Assembly: GCA_905234775.1 (NCBI GenBank) | Contig: CAJOJC010000013.1 | Coordinates: forward strand, 1 to 33,338 | DNA: 33,338 bases | Direction of reading: 5' to 3' | From: an uncultured Bacteroidales bacterium | GTDB taxonomy: Bacteria; Bacteroidota; Bacteroidia; Bacteroidales; UBA932 | Shown here: one piece after another, positions 1 to 6,112 of the stretch | Layout: each line of letters opens with the position of its first letter | Numbering within the stretch: the stretch's first letter is position 1 | Position numbers and translations under genes: made by a program | The notes under the pieces: generated by a model | What the model was told of the DNA's origin: nothing | What the model saw: only the letters and a program-made list of their open reading frames with translations | Database searches by the model: none

Positions 1-297
1 TACTGCGCCAATGCAGTCCTTGCAGCACAGAAGCAGCAAAGCGAAACGGTCCAACTCGCTGATATCCGTATTGCGCAGGGCCACGTCCAAAAGCCAACCC
101 TCCGGAATGAGGCCGTCGAAGAACGGGAAAAGAACCCGAGACTTGTAGGGCTTCTCCGACAATGGAAGTGTCAGGCTGACGGGCTTGGAGGCCGCATCAG
201 CAAGATACTCCCTGTCATATTGGAACTCATAGCCCTCATCCGTTTCTTCAAGGATGCCGGCTGCCTTCCCTTTGAATTTAATCAATGCTTTACTCAT
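1..297 (-). CDS. HipA N-terminal domain protein / HipS (partial, runs off window edge)
   Basis: The 99 visible codons read from ATG at 297 leftwards to the window edge without a stop. The protein has the look of the HipA N-terminal subdomain: a short beta-rich start (MSKALIKFKGKAAGIL), then PVSLTLPLSE, then FFDGLIPEGWLL and a helical tail ending LLCCKDCIGAV. In HipA this part packs against the kinase. In three-part HipBST systems it is a separate protein of roughly 100 residues (HipS) that restrains the kinase HipT. The visible part is already about that length, so either arrangement is possible, and the kinase must lie beyond position 1. The start overlaps the hipB stop in an ATGA, so the two are translationally coupled. 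Family assignment is fairly sure; HipS versus full HipA cannot be decided here. Confidence 0.82.
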   Translation of the reverse strand, partial: MSKALIKFKGKAAGILEETDEGYEFQYDREYLADAASKPVSLTLPLSEKPYKSRVLFPFFDGLIPEGWLLDVALRNTDISELDRFALLLLCCKDCIGAV

Positions 298-500
298 CTA
301 ACCTTCTTTTGAGGAACCAGTTCGTATCCGAACAAATCTAACACCTGGGCAACCTTATCGAGGCGGACCGTGGCCTTACCCTGCTCCAGCTCGCGGACAA
401 AGTTCAGGCCTACGCCGGACTTCATCGCGAGGTCCACCTGCGTCAGATTGTGCTCCTTCCGCAGGGATTTCAATGTCGAAGATATGACGTTACTATTCAT
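294..500 (-). CDS. hipB: HipB-like XRE-family antitoxin / autorepressor
   Basis: A 68-residue protein made almost entirely of one helix-turn-helix of the XRE/Cro type: LKSLRKEHNLTQVDLAMKSG followed by the recognition-helix stretch GLNFVRELEQGKATVRLDKV and LDLFGYEL. This is the typical form of HipB partners of HipA kinases in Bacteroidetes. The start was set at the ATG at 500 (MNSNVISS). A longer reading from 542 would begin upstream of the -7 box at 520-527 and cannot be transcribed from that promoter. The gene overlaps the downstream hipS/hipA start by ATGA. Three copies of an AATTACAT-N8-ATgTAATT palindrome lie just upstream and are the likely binding sites through which the protein represses its own operon. 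The antitoxin role is inferred from family and neighbour. Confidence 0.85.
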   Translation of the reverse strand: MNSNVISSTLKSLRKEHNLTQVDLAMKSGVGLNFVRELEQGKATVRLDKVAQVLDLFGYELVPQKKVR

Positions 501-605
501 AATTACATTCGTTCGGATGCAAATATACGAAATAATTCTCAAATTACATCATATCGAATGTAATTTTTAGAAAAAGGCGCCAATTACATCCGAAAGGATA
601 TAATT
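501..605. promoter_or_regulatory. Triple palindromic operator upstream of hipB
   Basis: Three palindromes share half-sites AATTACAT and ATgTAATT with an 8-base spacer: 501-524 (right half ATGCAAAT), 541-566 (perfect, 9-bp arms) and 582-605 (right half ATATAATT). Their centres are 41 and 40 bases apart, close to four helical turns, which would place bound dimers on one face of the DNA. The site nearest hipB covers the -7 box. The arrangement is seen directly; binding by HipB is inferred. Confidence 0.8.
520..527 (-). promoter_or_regulatory. -7 box of the hipB promoter
   Basis: On the minus strand this reads TATATTTG, a full match to the Bacteroidetes -7 consensus TAnnTTTG. It lies 19 bases before the hipB ATG and inside the first palindromic operator. 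No clear -33 TTTG sits at the usual distance of 19-21 bases. Confidence 0.6.
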
Positions 606-607
606 CT

Positions 608-722
608 CTATCTAAAAATAAGCTGGAACACCGTCTGGTTTACATCACTCCGCACCAGGTCGATAGTGCCATTATGCTGCCGCATAATCTGGCGTGCCAG
701 TGACAGGCCGATGCCGGAGCCT
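608..722 (-). pseudogene. C-terminal remnant of a sensor histidine kinase
   Basis: The minus strand encodes GSGIGLSLARQIM, then HNGTIDL and a beta-strand ending VFQLIFR before a stop at 608-610. This is the G2 box and last strand of a GHKL (HATPase_c) histidine-kinase domain. Nothing upstream in this frame continues the kinase. Instead the DNA passes, in another reading frame, into the zinc-binding repeat of the neighbouring remnant. The fragment has no start codon of its own and cannot be functional as a kinase. The join lies at about 712-724. Confidence 0.75.
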
Positions 723-1067
723 GCCAGAACTCCCCATGGATAGGACAAATGATACAAACGGGTTCGTTCCTGGTTTTTAGAGCGACTTTGGAATAATCAT
801 ACTTGTCCCCATGGATTGAGTGAGCTTGGTCAAGGAAATACTGTAATCCCTTCTTTCGGCTCTCGTCGCTTTTGATGCGTCACAAGCAGGGCACTCCTGA
901 CCGGCAATGTGACTATGCGGAGTTTGTAAAAACTCTCCGTGCTTGGGACAAATGATTCTGACCTTCTTATCGCTGCCACGATAATCGACAAGGGAATAAT
1001 CGTATTTATCGCCATGCTTTTTGCGGGCATCTGCGATAAACTCTTCTCTTGTCTTCTTTTTTGGCAT
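723..1067 (-). pseudogene. Frameshifted, truncated DUF723-type zinc-binding repeat protein
   Basis: The first repeat reads intact from ATG at 1067: FIADARKKHGDKYDYSLVDY, then KVRIICPKHGEFLQTP and GQECPAC. This is the pattern of the DUF723-like repeat (HGDKYDYS, ICPxHGxF, CPxC). After CPACDASK the reading frame goes on to an unrelated tail and a stop at 777-779. The shifted frame instead gives YFLDQAHSIHGDKYDYSKV and then VCIICPIHGEFWQAP, a clear second repeat. A frameshift near 860-880 therefore breaks the gene, and the second repeat is cut off where it meets the kinase remnant. The ATG overlaps the stop of the TonB-C gene (TAATG), so the two were one operon. A short one-repeat protein of 96 residues may still be made. 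Confidence 0.72.
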
Positions 1068-1819
1068 TACCTAAGCTGGAAGATAACGGGGAACGTATAA
1101 GTCACTCGAACGGCCTTGTCCCGCTGCTTTCCAGGGGTCCAGTTAGGAGACCCAGAAACAACTCTGACCGCTTCGGCATCAAGAGTCGGATGGACTCCAT
1201 TAAGTACACGAACATTGGTGACTCGGCCGTCCTCTTCCACAGTAAACTGGAGCATAACCTTCCCCTGTACTTTATTCTTTTTGGCCTCTTCCGGGTAGAC
1301 GAGCCTCTCATTTACCCACTTGGAAAAGTTATTGGCGTCCCCACCTCTGAATGTTGGTTTCATCTCGACGAGTTGGAAAGGAATTGCCATTTCCTCCATC
1401 TCATCCTCATTGGTTATGGGGTATCCACCACATAAATCATTAGGGGGACAAGGCTTTACATCGAGAATCTTAGCATATTCTAGCCCTTTATATGAATCGG
1501 ATTCGTACTTTACCCTTATATGGCTGCAAGATCCTTTGATTATTAGGGTATCCCCCTGTTTTAGGTTAAGGGACCTGAAACGATTTTCCGCACCCAAGTC
1601 CTGTTTAACCAACTTAATGGGTATTATATAATCTTGATCCTCTACAATAAAGGTCAAATCATTATAGTTGTCGACCTTTACGAATTGGGCCTTAATTGTC
1701 AGCAGCTTTCCATAATAATTCCCCTCTACGAGGTCTTTGACGGTAGTGTAACCAGTTTGCGCGATGCTGGTTATTACCGCACCACAGAGAAAGATAAGAG
1801 TAATGATAGACCGTTTCAT
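1067..1819 (-). CDS. Secreted protein with OB-like region and TonB C-terminal domain
   Basis: About 250 residues from the ATG at 1819, chosen because it begins a signal peptide (MKRSIITLIFLCGAVITSIAQ). Upstream ATGs lack one and lie near or beyond the -7-like TATCTTTG at 1843-1850. The middle (TVKDLVEGNYYGKLLTIKAQF to GDTLIIKGSC) looks like a small beta-barrel of OB type. The last 85 residues are a TonB C-terminal domain: YPEEAKKNKVQGKVMLQFTV, EDGRVTNVRVLNG, LDAEAVRVV, WTPGKQRDKAVRV. Such TonB-C domains on secreted proteins are common in Bacteroidetes, and many are probably not the energy-transducing TonB itself. There is no membrane helix besides the signal peptide, so a role as outer-membrane energiser is doubtful. 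Confidence 0.8.
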   Translation of the reverse strand: MKRSIITLIFLCGAVITSIAQTGYTTVKDLVEGNYYGKLLTIKAQFVKVDNYNDLTFIVEDQDYIIPIKLVKQDLGAENRFRSLNLKQGDTLIIKGSCSHIRVKYESDSYKGLEYAKILDVKPCPPNDLCGGYPITNEDEMEEMAIPFQLVEMKPTFRGGDANNFSKWVNERLVYPEEAKKNKVQGKVMLQFTVEEDGRVTNVRVLNGVHPTLDAEAVRVVSGSPNWTPGKQRDKAVRVTYTFPVIFQLR

Positions 1820-1842
1820 CTGAAGATTAGCACTTTGTAATA

Positions 1843-1850
1843 CAAAGATA
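1843..1850 (-). promoter_or_regulatory. Candidate -7 box for the TonB-C gene
   Basis: Minus-strand TATCTTTG matches TAnnTTTG and stands 23 bases before the chosen ATG. No TTTG is found at the -33 position, so only half a promoter is supported. Confidence 0.4.
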
Positions 1851-1905
1851 TTAAGATGTCTAAAAAGAGTCACGCGGGTCATTAAAATATGCACTTTGGA
1901 AGAAT

Positions 1906-3081
1906 CTATTTTTGCTCATCTTCTCTTTCGATGGGGACACCATAAGGTAAGTTACTTCTAAGAATCGAGATTGAATCTTTTTTCAATTTGGTGTACCAGC
2001 TAGAACACAAATAGTGCATATGTGTAGGTATAGATGGCGTTCTGTTAAGAACTTCAATGGCGTATCGATAATGCTCCCTCCCAAATGAGCCCAATTTCTT
2101 GTGATATAGCATTCCGTTGTATTCCCATATTGAGAATACATAATAAGAAAAGCGCTGCCCTGCAGGTCTGTTTACCAATACTGTGATGGCTCCCACTTCA
2201 TTATGGAATACGACCCTCTCAACACGGGTAATGTAACCCTGATTTGCCATAAACACTTGCCCGACCTCAAGGTTTTCCGCATACTGTTTTAGCGCATACT
2301 CGGGTTCAATTCTATAGTATGGCGCTTGCAGAAACAGCATTTCCTCGAAACTATTAACTATTGCGCATGGCCACATCGGCGAGAGTATCTGAGCGGCATG
2401 ATACCATTTAATTGACCGCTCCGGGTCCAATGGGTCAAGATGGTCTATCTGGTCAAGAAGTTTACTCGCTATGTTGATTTCATCGGTTCGGCTGTTCGAA
2501 TAGATCCATTCTCCAATCGAGCCTTTGGTTCGCGATGATGAGGCATACTGATTATCTCTGGCCACCCATTCATCAATGTTCTTTTTACACGCCTCAGCCT
2601 GTTCCTTTGTTACTGTTCTCATCCAATCAACATCCGGTGGGAGGGCTTTGGTTCGGATGATGGTTGGATTCTCTAGGAATGCCTCGATGCTCCCGCAGAG
2701 ATAGATGATCTTCTTTCTTGTTGCATCATTATTCAAGGCATTCTCCAGCCTGGTAAGCCAGCGAAGATTTTCAGGTCGATTGTTGCAACGGTTTGTGTCG
2801 ATATGGTCTACCACCATCTTAGGCTGGGGCTCTGGCCCGTGGAATGCAGTACACACTACCTGGTGGGCGCGAATGTTACCAGCCATAAACATATAACCGG
2901 AAGTCTTGTCCTTTACTCCGAAAGTCCAGATGTTATCCCACTTGGTTGACGGCACGCCAGGCTTAGGGACACGAAGAATGGCGCCATTATCTCTAACTAA
3001 ATAGTGGCGTCCTTTGAATTCACACTCTTTAACCTCTGTGAATTGATTTATTAGTTCTTCGTCCACCATTGAAATAATCAC
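1906..3081 (-). CDS. HNH endonuclease family protein
   Basis: 391 residues. The N-terminal part (GRHYLVRDNGAILRV) resembles a NUMOD-type DNA-binding start. Residues about 72-110 form an HNH nuclease of the homing-endonuclease kind: AHQVVCTAF, then VVDHIDTNRCNNRPENLRW with the catalytic His at about 93. The remaining 270 residues are not recognised. They are rich in Trp and Tyr and may bind DNA or serve another role. Homing-type HNH genes are often mobile, which fits the accessory nature of the region. It starts right after the stop of the lipoprotein gene at 3082, on the same strand, so co-transcription is likely. An internal ATG at 3069 is an alternative start. Nuclease activity is likely from the motif; the target is unknown. 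Confidence 0.78.
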   Translation of the reverse strand: MIISMVDEELINQFTEVKECEFKGRHYLVRDNGAILRVPKPGVPSTKWDNIWTFGVKDKTSGYMFMAGNIRAHQVVCTAFHGPEPQPKMVVDHIDTNRCNNRPENLRWLTRLENALNNDATRKKIIYLCGSIEAFLENPTIIRTKALPPDVDWMRTVTKEQAEACKKNIDEWVARDNQYASSSRTKGSIGEWIYSNSRTDEINIASKLLDQIDHLDPLDPERSIKWYHAAQILSPMWPCAIVNSFEEMLFLQAPYYRIEPEYALKQYAENLEVGQVFMANQGYITRVERVVFHNEVGAITVLVNRPAGQRFSYYVFSIWEYNGMLYHKKLGSFGREHYRYAIEVLNRTPSIPTHMHYLCSSWYTKLKKDSISILRSNLPYGVPIEREDEQK

Positions 3082-3573
3082 TTATTTAGTCAGAGTAATC
3101 CTAATGTTTGTGCGTTTCTTGAGATTTCCGAGATTATCCAAATCTTCGTGTAAACCGTCCAGATAGAGAACTCCATTATCAATCGTAGCATCAAATGTCG
3201 CTGATGGTATAGACATTGATCCTGCCGAGATGATGTCTCCATCCTCTCTGTAATAAGTAAATACCTGCTCCGGGATGGATAGCTTGCCACCGGAGATGGT
3301 ATACGTCACTTTGCCTTCATAGGTGTCGTATGCCTTCAGGTAGGATTCAGCACTAGGGCATGGGGCAAGATAAGAACGATGAAATGAGATAGTTTCTCCC
3401 ACGATAAAGATTGATAATACTCCAGTTTGCGATCTCCAGCCAGAATCGGTATCAGAGGCCACTTCCTGCGTTTCAATCGTGTGAACGCACCAGTCGCCCA
3501 ACAGATCAGATTGGGTAACTTTGGTACAAGAAATAGCGACTAGAGCAAAAAGAGCGCAAAAAGCTCGTTTCAT
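3082..3573 (-). CDS. Small lipoprotein, lipocalin-like
   Basis: 163 residues. The start MKRAFCALFALVAISC ends in a lipobox with Cys16 as lipid-attachment site, so the mature protein sits in the membrane facing the periplasm or the outside. The rest is beta-strand rich. The pattern SDLLGDWCVH near the start, followed by alternating strands, resembles Bacteroidales lipocalin-like or META-type lipoproteins. No catalytic motif is seen. It is first in a leftward unit with the HNH gene. No convincing promoter was found in the 100 bases upstream. The specific family is a guess; the lipoprotein call is firm. Confidence 0.7.
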   Translation of the reverse strand: MKRAFCALFALVAISCTKVTQSDLLGDWCVHTIETQEVASDTDSGWRSQTGVLSIFIVGETISFHRSYLAPCPSAESYLKAYDTYEGKVTYTISGGKLSIPEQVFTYYREDGDIISAGSMSIPSATFDATIDNGVLYLDGLHEDLDNLGNLKKRTNIRITLTK

Positions 3574-3970
3574 AACTTTATTCTTTCCGGTGGGCGTGGT
3601 GGAGATAATCTCTTAAACATTCGTTTTCTCTCTCCGAAGATAAGAAAAAGATCACAAAACATCTCAATCAACCGCAACAATTATATATGTGAAAAAGCTG
3701 GCAGAATATAGTGATTGTTGCGATAATCAATACGAAATTTTACAGAAATCGGAATGTTACACTGCGATATTTTACAAGATTCGATATGCTTATAATACGA
3801 TATTTTACAAATTGGGGGGGCGCATTCTTCGTTAAGATATGTTGGTAAAGTTTCCGAAATTTTACCAACATTTCCGAAACACCATAAAACAGCTAATTAT
3901 GTAAAGTGCTGATAATCAGTTGAATTACGTTGCATTTTTATTGCATAGAGTTGCATCGTACGGGTCCTGT
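3574..3970. other. Gene-free AT-rich region with repeat array
   Basis: About 400 bases with no supportable gene. It contains a perfect 9-bp inverted repeat CGCAACAAT/ATTGTTGCG (3673-3681 and 3714-3722). It also has four copies of CGA(A/T)ATTTTAC(A/C) at 3733, 3765, 3798 and 3855, the first three 32-33 bases apart. A perfect 10-bp inverted repeat TGTTGGTAAA/TTTACCAACA lies at 3840-3849 and 3861-3870, and a run of seven G at 3814-3820. The density suggests protein binding, for example an operator or a recombination or replication site; which one cannot be told. Confidence 0.6.
3733..3866 (+). repeat. Iteron-like direct repeats CGAWATTTTACM
   Basis: Copies start at 3733 (CGAAATTTTACA), 3765 (CGATATTTTACAA), 3798 (CGATATTTTACAA) and 3855 (CGAAATTTTACC). 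The spacing of 32 and 33 bases between the first three equals about three turns of the helix, so bound proteins would line up. The fourth copy is embedded in the 10-bp inverted repeat at 3840-3870. Confidence 0.6.
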
Positions 3971-4021
3971 AGGAGTCACGAAAAAAGCACCGCAAAACGC
4001 GGTGCTTTTTTCGTGACTCCT
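3971..4021. terminator. Perfect 23-bp hairpin, bidirectional terminator
   Basis: Left arm 3971-3993 and right arm 3999-4021 are exact reverse complements around the 5-base loop AAAAC. Each arm contains GCACCGC next to six A or T, so transcripts from either side form a GC-rich hairpin followed by six U. It lies about 120 bases beyond the hicB stop and would end hicAB transcription. The arm goes on past the U-run into GTGACTCCT, which is longer than a terminator needs. Confidence 0.8.
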
Positions 4022-4144
4022 GCTGCCAGGCTGCGCCAGACAGCCTCGACTATAATCCCCCTGCCCTTCGTCGCTAATCTTTGATTTGCCCGACATTTGC
4101 CCGACAGAATGAATTGCTTTAGTCGTCTAAAAAACGAATAATCC
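4022..4144. other. Spacer with an 11-bp tandem repeat
   Basis: Between the hairpin and the hicB stop there is a tandem repeat ATTTGCCCGAC at 4084-4094 and 4095-4105. The sequence ctcgactataatccccctgc at 4045-4064 recurs with one difference at 5121-5140 on the other side of hicAB. No gene is supported here. Confidence 0.45.
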
Positions 4145-4663
4145 TTAGTCTTTATGCAGAACCCAGCCCATACGTTTGGCCAAGTCCTTGGCAAAGGCAA
4201 CATCATTATGGGGAAGGGTGAGACGGAGTGTATCACGGGTACTATATCGCGGGCCTTCCGGTTCCATAAGCATAGTGTGTTTGGTTTGTTCTGCGCTGTA
4301 TCCTGTTACCAGGGCAGGGGACTCCATCCTGGGATGCTTGACCGCCTCTGCTAATGCTCGTCTTACGAAGGCGTTTATGGAAATGCCTGCTTCGGCCGCC
4401 ATGTTGGCTATGTCGCGGTGAGTCTCTGGAGCGATGCGGACATTGAAGGCACCGGTATAGCTTTTCTGGGGTTTCCAATCGTGTTCTTTACAAAATATGA
4501 GATAATCATCAACCGCCTCGTGAAATGCTGCCGTAAGTTCTTGTACAGACTCGCCTTCGTAGTTTACAAGACCTTCGATTCCTTCAATTTTACCAAAAAA
4601 TACTTTGTCCGGTTCACTGTATGCAACCGATCCAATATAGCCTCTATATTTAAGAGTGTTCAT
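4145..4663 (-). CDS. hicB: HicB-family antitoxin with extra C-terminal segment
   Basis: 172 residues. Positions 1-65 form the partial RNase-H-like HicB fold (MNTLKYRGYIGSVAYSEPDK, FFGKIEGIEGLVNYEGES, LTAAFHEAVDDYL). Positions about 68-108 are a ribbon-helix-helix DNA-binding part (FNVRIAPETHRDIANMAAEA, ISINAFVRRAL). A less common tail at 145-172 (LRLTLPHNDVAFAKDLAKRM, then GWVL) resembles a short motif that I recall from small Bacteroidetes antitoxin-like proteins. The protein should neutralise the HicA ribonuclease and repress the operon. Its start overlaps the hicA stop in an ATGA. The toxin-first order matches the classic hicAB layout. The length is above the usual HicB range because of the tail. 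Confidence 0.85.
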   Translation of the reverse strand: MNTLKYRGYIGSVAYSEPDKVFFGKIEGIEGLVNYEGESVQELTAAFHEAVDDYLIFCKEHDWKPQKSYTGAFNVRIAPETHRDIANMAAEAGISINAFVRRALAEAVKHPRMESPALVTGYSAEQTKHTMLMEPEGPRYSTRDTLRLTLPHNDVAFAKDLAKRMGWVLHKD

Positions 4664-4920
4664 ACCTGGATGTCTTTATTGTTAATGAGTTCTGCTAAAA
4701 GTTGTTTTAACGCGTACTCCTTCAACTCTTTATTCGGGTGCGGCCTGTGCAAAAACACAGGCATCTTATCCGGTTTTGAGAAAAGAACACGCGATCCGGA
4801 GGTTTTACCCTTGTTCGACTTTACATATCCAAACATACTCAATAATCTCTCGGCTTCATCAAATGTGAAGTCTGTTGGCAGACGTTTTAACCGTTCGATT
4901 AATTTCTCTTTCGTACCCAT
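4660..4920 (-). CDS. hicA: HicA-family mRNA interferase toxin
   Basis: 86 residues of the double-stranded-RNA-binding-like HicA fold. The core GSRVLFSKPDKMPVFLHRPH carries the conserved His region, followed by the family signature PHPNKELKEYALKQLL. HicA toxins cut mRNA and arrest growth until bound by HicB. The start was set at the ATG at 4920; a reading from 4926 would need a TTG within the -7 box. The strong promoter at 4924-4955 ends only three bases before this ATG, so the message is probably leaderless. The longer N-terminal part (EKLIERLKRLPTDFTFDEAE) is typical of Bacteroidetes members that handle a separate helix before the fold. Confidence 0.88.
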   Translation of the reverse strand: MGTKEKLIERLKRLPTDFTFDEAERLLSMFGYVKSNKGKTSGSRVLFSKPDKMPVFLHRPHPNKELKEYALKQLLAELINNKDIQV

Positions 4921-4923
4921 ATG

Positions 4924-4955
4924 CAAATGTAACTAATTTTTAGTTACAAAACAAA
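4924..4955 (-). promoter_or_regulatory. hicAB promoter
   Basis: On the minus strand TTTG (4952-4955), exactly 20 bases, then TACATTTG (4924-4931). This matches the Bacteroidetes consensus TTTG-N19-21-TAnnTTTG in full. The hicA ATG begins at 4920, so transcription should start at or next to the start codon. Confidence 0.85.
4928..4948. promoter_or_regulatory. Palindromic operator in the hicAB promoter
   Basis: TGTAACTAA and TTAGTTACA are perfect 9-bp arms around three T. The 21-bp palindrome fills most of the spacer and overlaps the -7 box, an ideal place for the ribbon-helix-helix part of HicB to block RNA polymerase. The palindrome is seen directly; the binding partner is inferred. Confidence 0.75.
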
Positions 4956-5238
4956 TAAAAAGGGTGGCGATATCACTTCAGCCGTCCAAGGTCGTCCCAG
5001 CCGGGTTGCATGCGGCCGGTGTGACGGTAGGGGTCGGGGGCGACGGCAAGGCCTGCGGGGGTCATTTCTCCAAGTTCGAAAAGTCAGCGGAGGCGAATGA
5101 GGTTCCGCTCACACCAATTGCTCGACTATCATCCCCCTGCACCCCCAAGGGACTGGTGGGCGTACCCCCTGCCCATCGGCGCTTCGCGCCTCTAAGAGTT
5201 GTCATGTGTTTGACAACTTTACCAACATTATCGTGACT
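4956..5238. other. GC-rich intergenic stretch without a gene
   Basis: No supportable gene. A 90-codon open frame at 4964-5236 has no recognisable product. Visible structure: the 20-base copy of ctcgactatMatccccctgc at 5121-5140, a hairpin AGTTGTCA-tgtgtt-TGACAACT at 5197-5218, then tttaccaacatt at 5218-5229, identical to 3861-3872, and tcgtgactc at 5231-5239, identical to 4011-4019. The latter two also occur left of hicAB. Confidence 0.5.
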
Positions 5239-5952
5239 CTAATGCAAGCATTCCTTGACGGAATCCTTGTACTTACGGGATACGGGGATTGACTGGGAGC
5301 CGACGGAGACGATATCGGGAGCGGAAAATGTCGCAAAAGAAATATTGACCAGGAAGGAGCGGTGGACGCGAAGGAAACCGGAGCCCAGAAGGTTCTCCCA
5401 CTGGCTGATGGTGGTCTTGTTTCGGTAAGACTGCCCGTCGCGCGCGTAAATCCATACCTCTGAATCGCGAGACTCGACGTATAATATATCTTCTCTCAAT
5501 AAAGATACTTTCCTGTAATCGGAGGTAAAAGTGATCGGGTGCGCCGTCGGGTACTTTTTGTCGAGCCATCTGATCAGCAGATAGTTTCCGTATGCGAGAA
5601 TGGCGAGGATGGCGGCCACGAATACGGGATTACCCAACATCGCGGGCAACGCCCATCCGTCATACTCATTATGGCGAATCATGGTGATGAAGAAGAATTG
5701 CCACACATAAATGAGCATGAACGTCATCACCATCACTCCAAGTATGATGCAGACAGTGTCAAATACCTTCTTTTTCGCATTTGTGGTTCTTTCGACCTTG
5801 GGGAGGAAGAACGACAGCGCAAGAGCTGCGGGGAGGAAGGAGATACTCATCAATATCGCCTCCCCGAGATCGTAGTCGAGACTCGTGAGCAGGACGGCCG
5901 TCAGAAAGATGGCGACCAGCCAGTAGGCGACGATGAGTATAGTTTTCTTCAT
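5239..5952 (-). CDS. Membrane-anchored LytTR transcriptional regulator
   Basis: 237 residues. The first about 130 carry four hydrophobic helices (for example ILIVAYWLVAIFLTAVLL and IILGVMVMTFMLIYVW). Residues about 137-237 are a LytTR DNA-binding domain: KVSLLREDILYVESRDSEVW, IYARDGQSYRNKTTISQWEN, FLRVHRSFLVNI and IPVSRKYKD. In classic LytTR systems this domain is joined to a receiver and driven by a separate kinase. Here it is tied directly to the membrane with no receiver, so a membrane signal, or a partner in the membrane, would have to control DNA binding. Single-gene membrane-LytTR proteins occur in Bacteroidetes. The divergent neighbour at 6113 is a possible target. No promoter was recognised. 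Confidence 0.85.
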   Translation of the reverse strand: MKKTILIVAYWLVAIFLTAVLLTSLDYDLGEAILMSISFLPAALALSFFLPKVERTTNAKKKVFDTVCIILGVMVMTFMLIYVWQFFFITMIRHNEYDGWALPAMLGNPVFVAAILAILAYGNYLLIRWLDKKYPTAHPITFTSDYRKVSLLREDILYVESRDSEVWIYARDGQSYRNKTTISQWENLLGSGFLRVHRSFLVNISFATFSAPDIVSVGSQSIPVSRKYKDSVKECLH

Positions 5953-6041
5953 TCCGAATACAATAATACGAATTCTTCCGCAAAAGAACGCGCCTAAAAG
6001 CAGGTTAAGGGGATTTAGCAGACGGTTGAGCGGATTCTACC

Positions 6042-6073
6042 TTGCATAAGTAAAAGGGGCATGCCTACCTTTG
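6042..6073 (+). promoter_or_regulatory. Promoter of the MotA/ExbB-like gene
   Basis: TTG at 6042-6044, 21 bases, then TACCTTTG at 6066-6073, a full -7 match. Transcription should begin near 6080. This rules out an ATG at 6071, which lies inside the -7 box, and sets the gene start at 6113. Confidence 0.75.
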
Positions 6074-6112
6074 CACAAAGGAATAATTAAACACATTAAA
6101 AAATTATTTGCC

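Noticed and set aside
3955..3995. 3' end of a tRNA gene (gggtcctgtaggagtcac)
   Set aside because: The words resemble a T-arm and acceptor, but no anticodon arm or 5' half can be folded upstream; the bases belong to the 23-bp inverted repeat.
4964..5236. A 90-codon open frame between hicA and the LytTR gene
   Set aside because: Composition is low-complexity GC-rich, no domain, no promoter, and it covers the repeated short sequences; treated as non-coding.
6071..6112. Longer start of the MotA/ExbB-like protein at 6071
   Set aside because: The ATG at 6071 lies inside the -7 box TACCTTTG and so cannot be on the transcript from that promoter.
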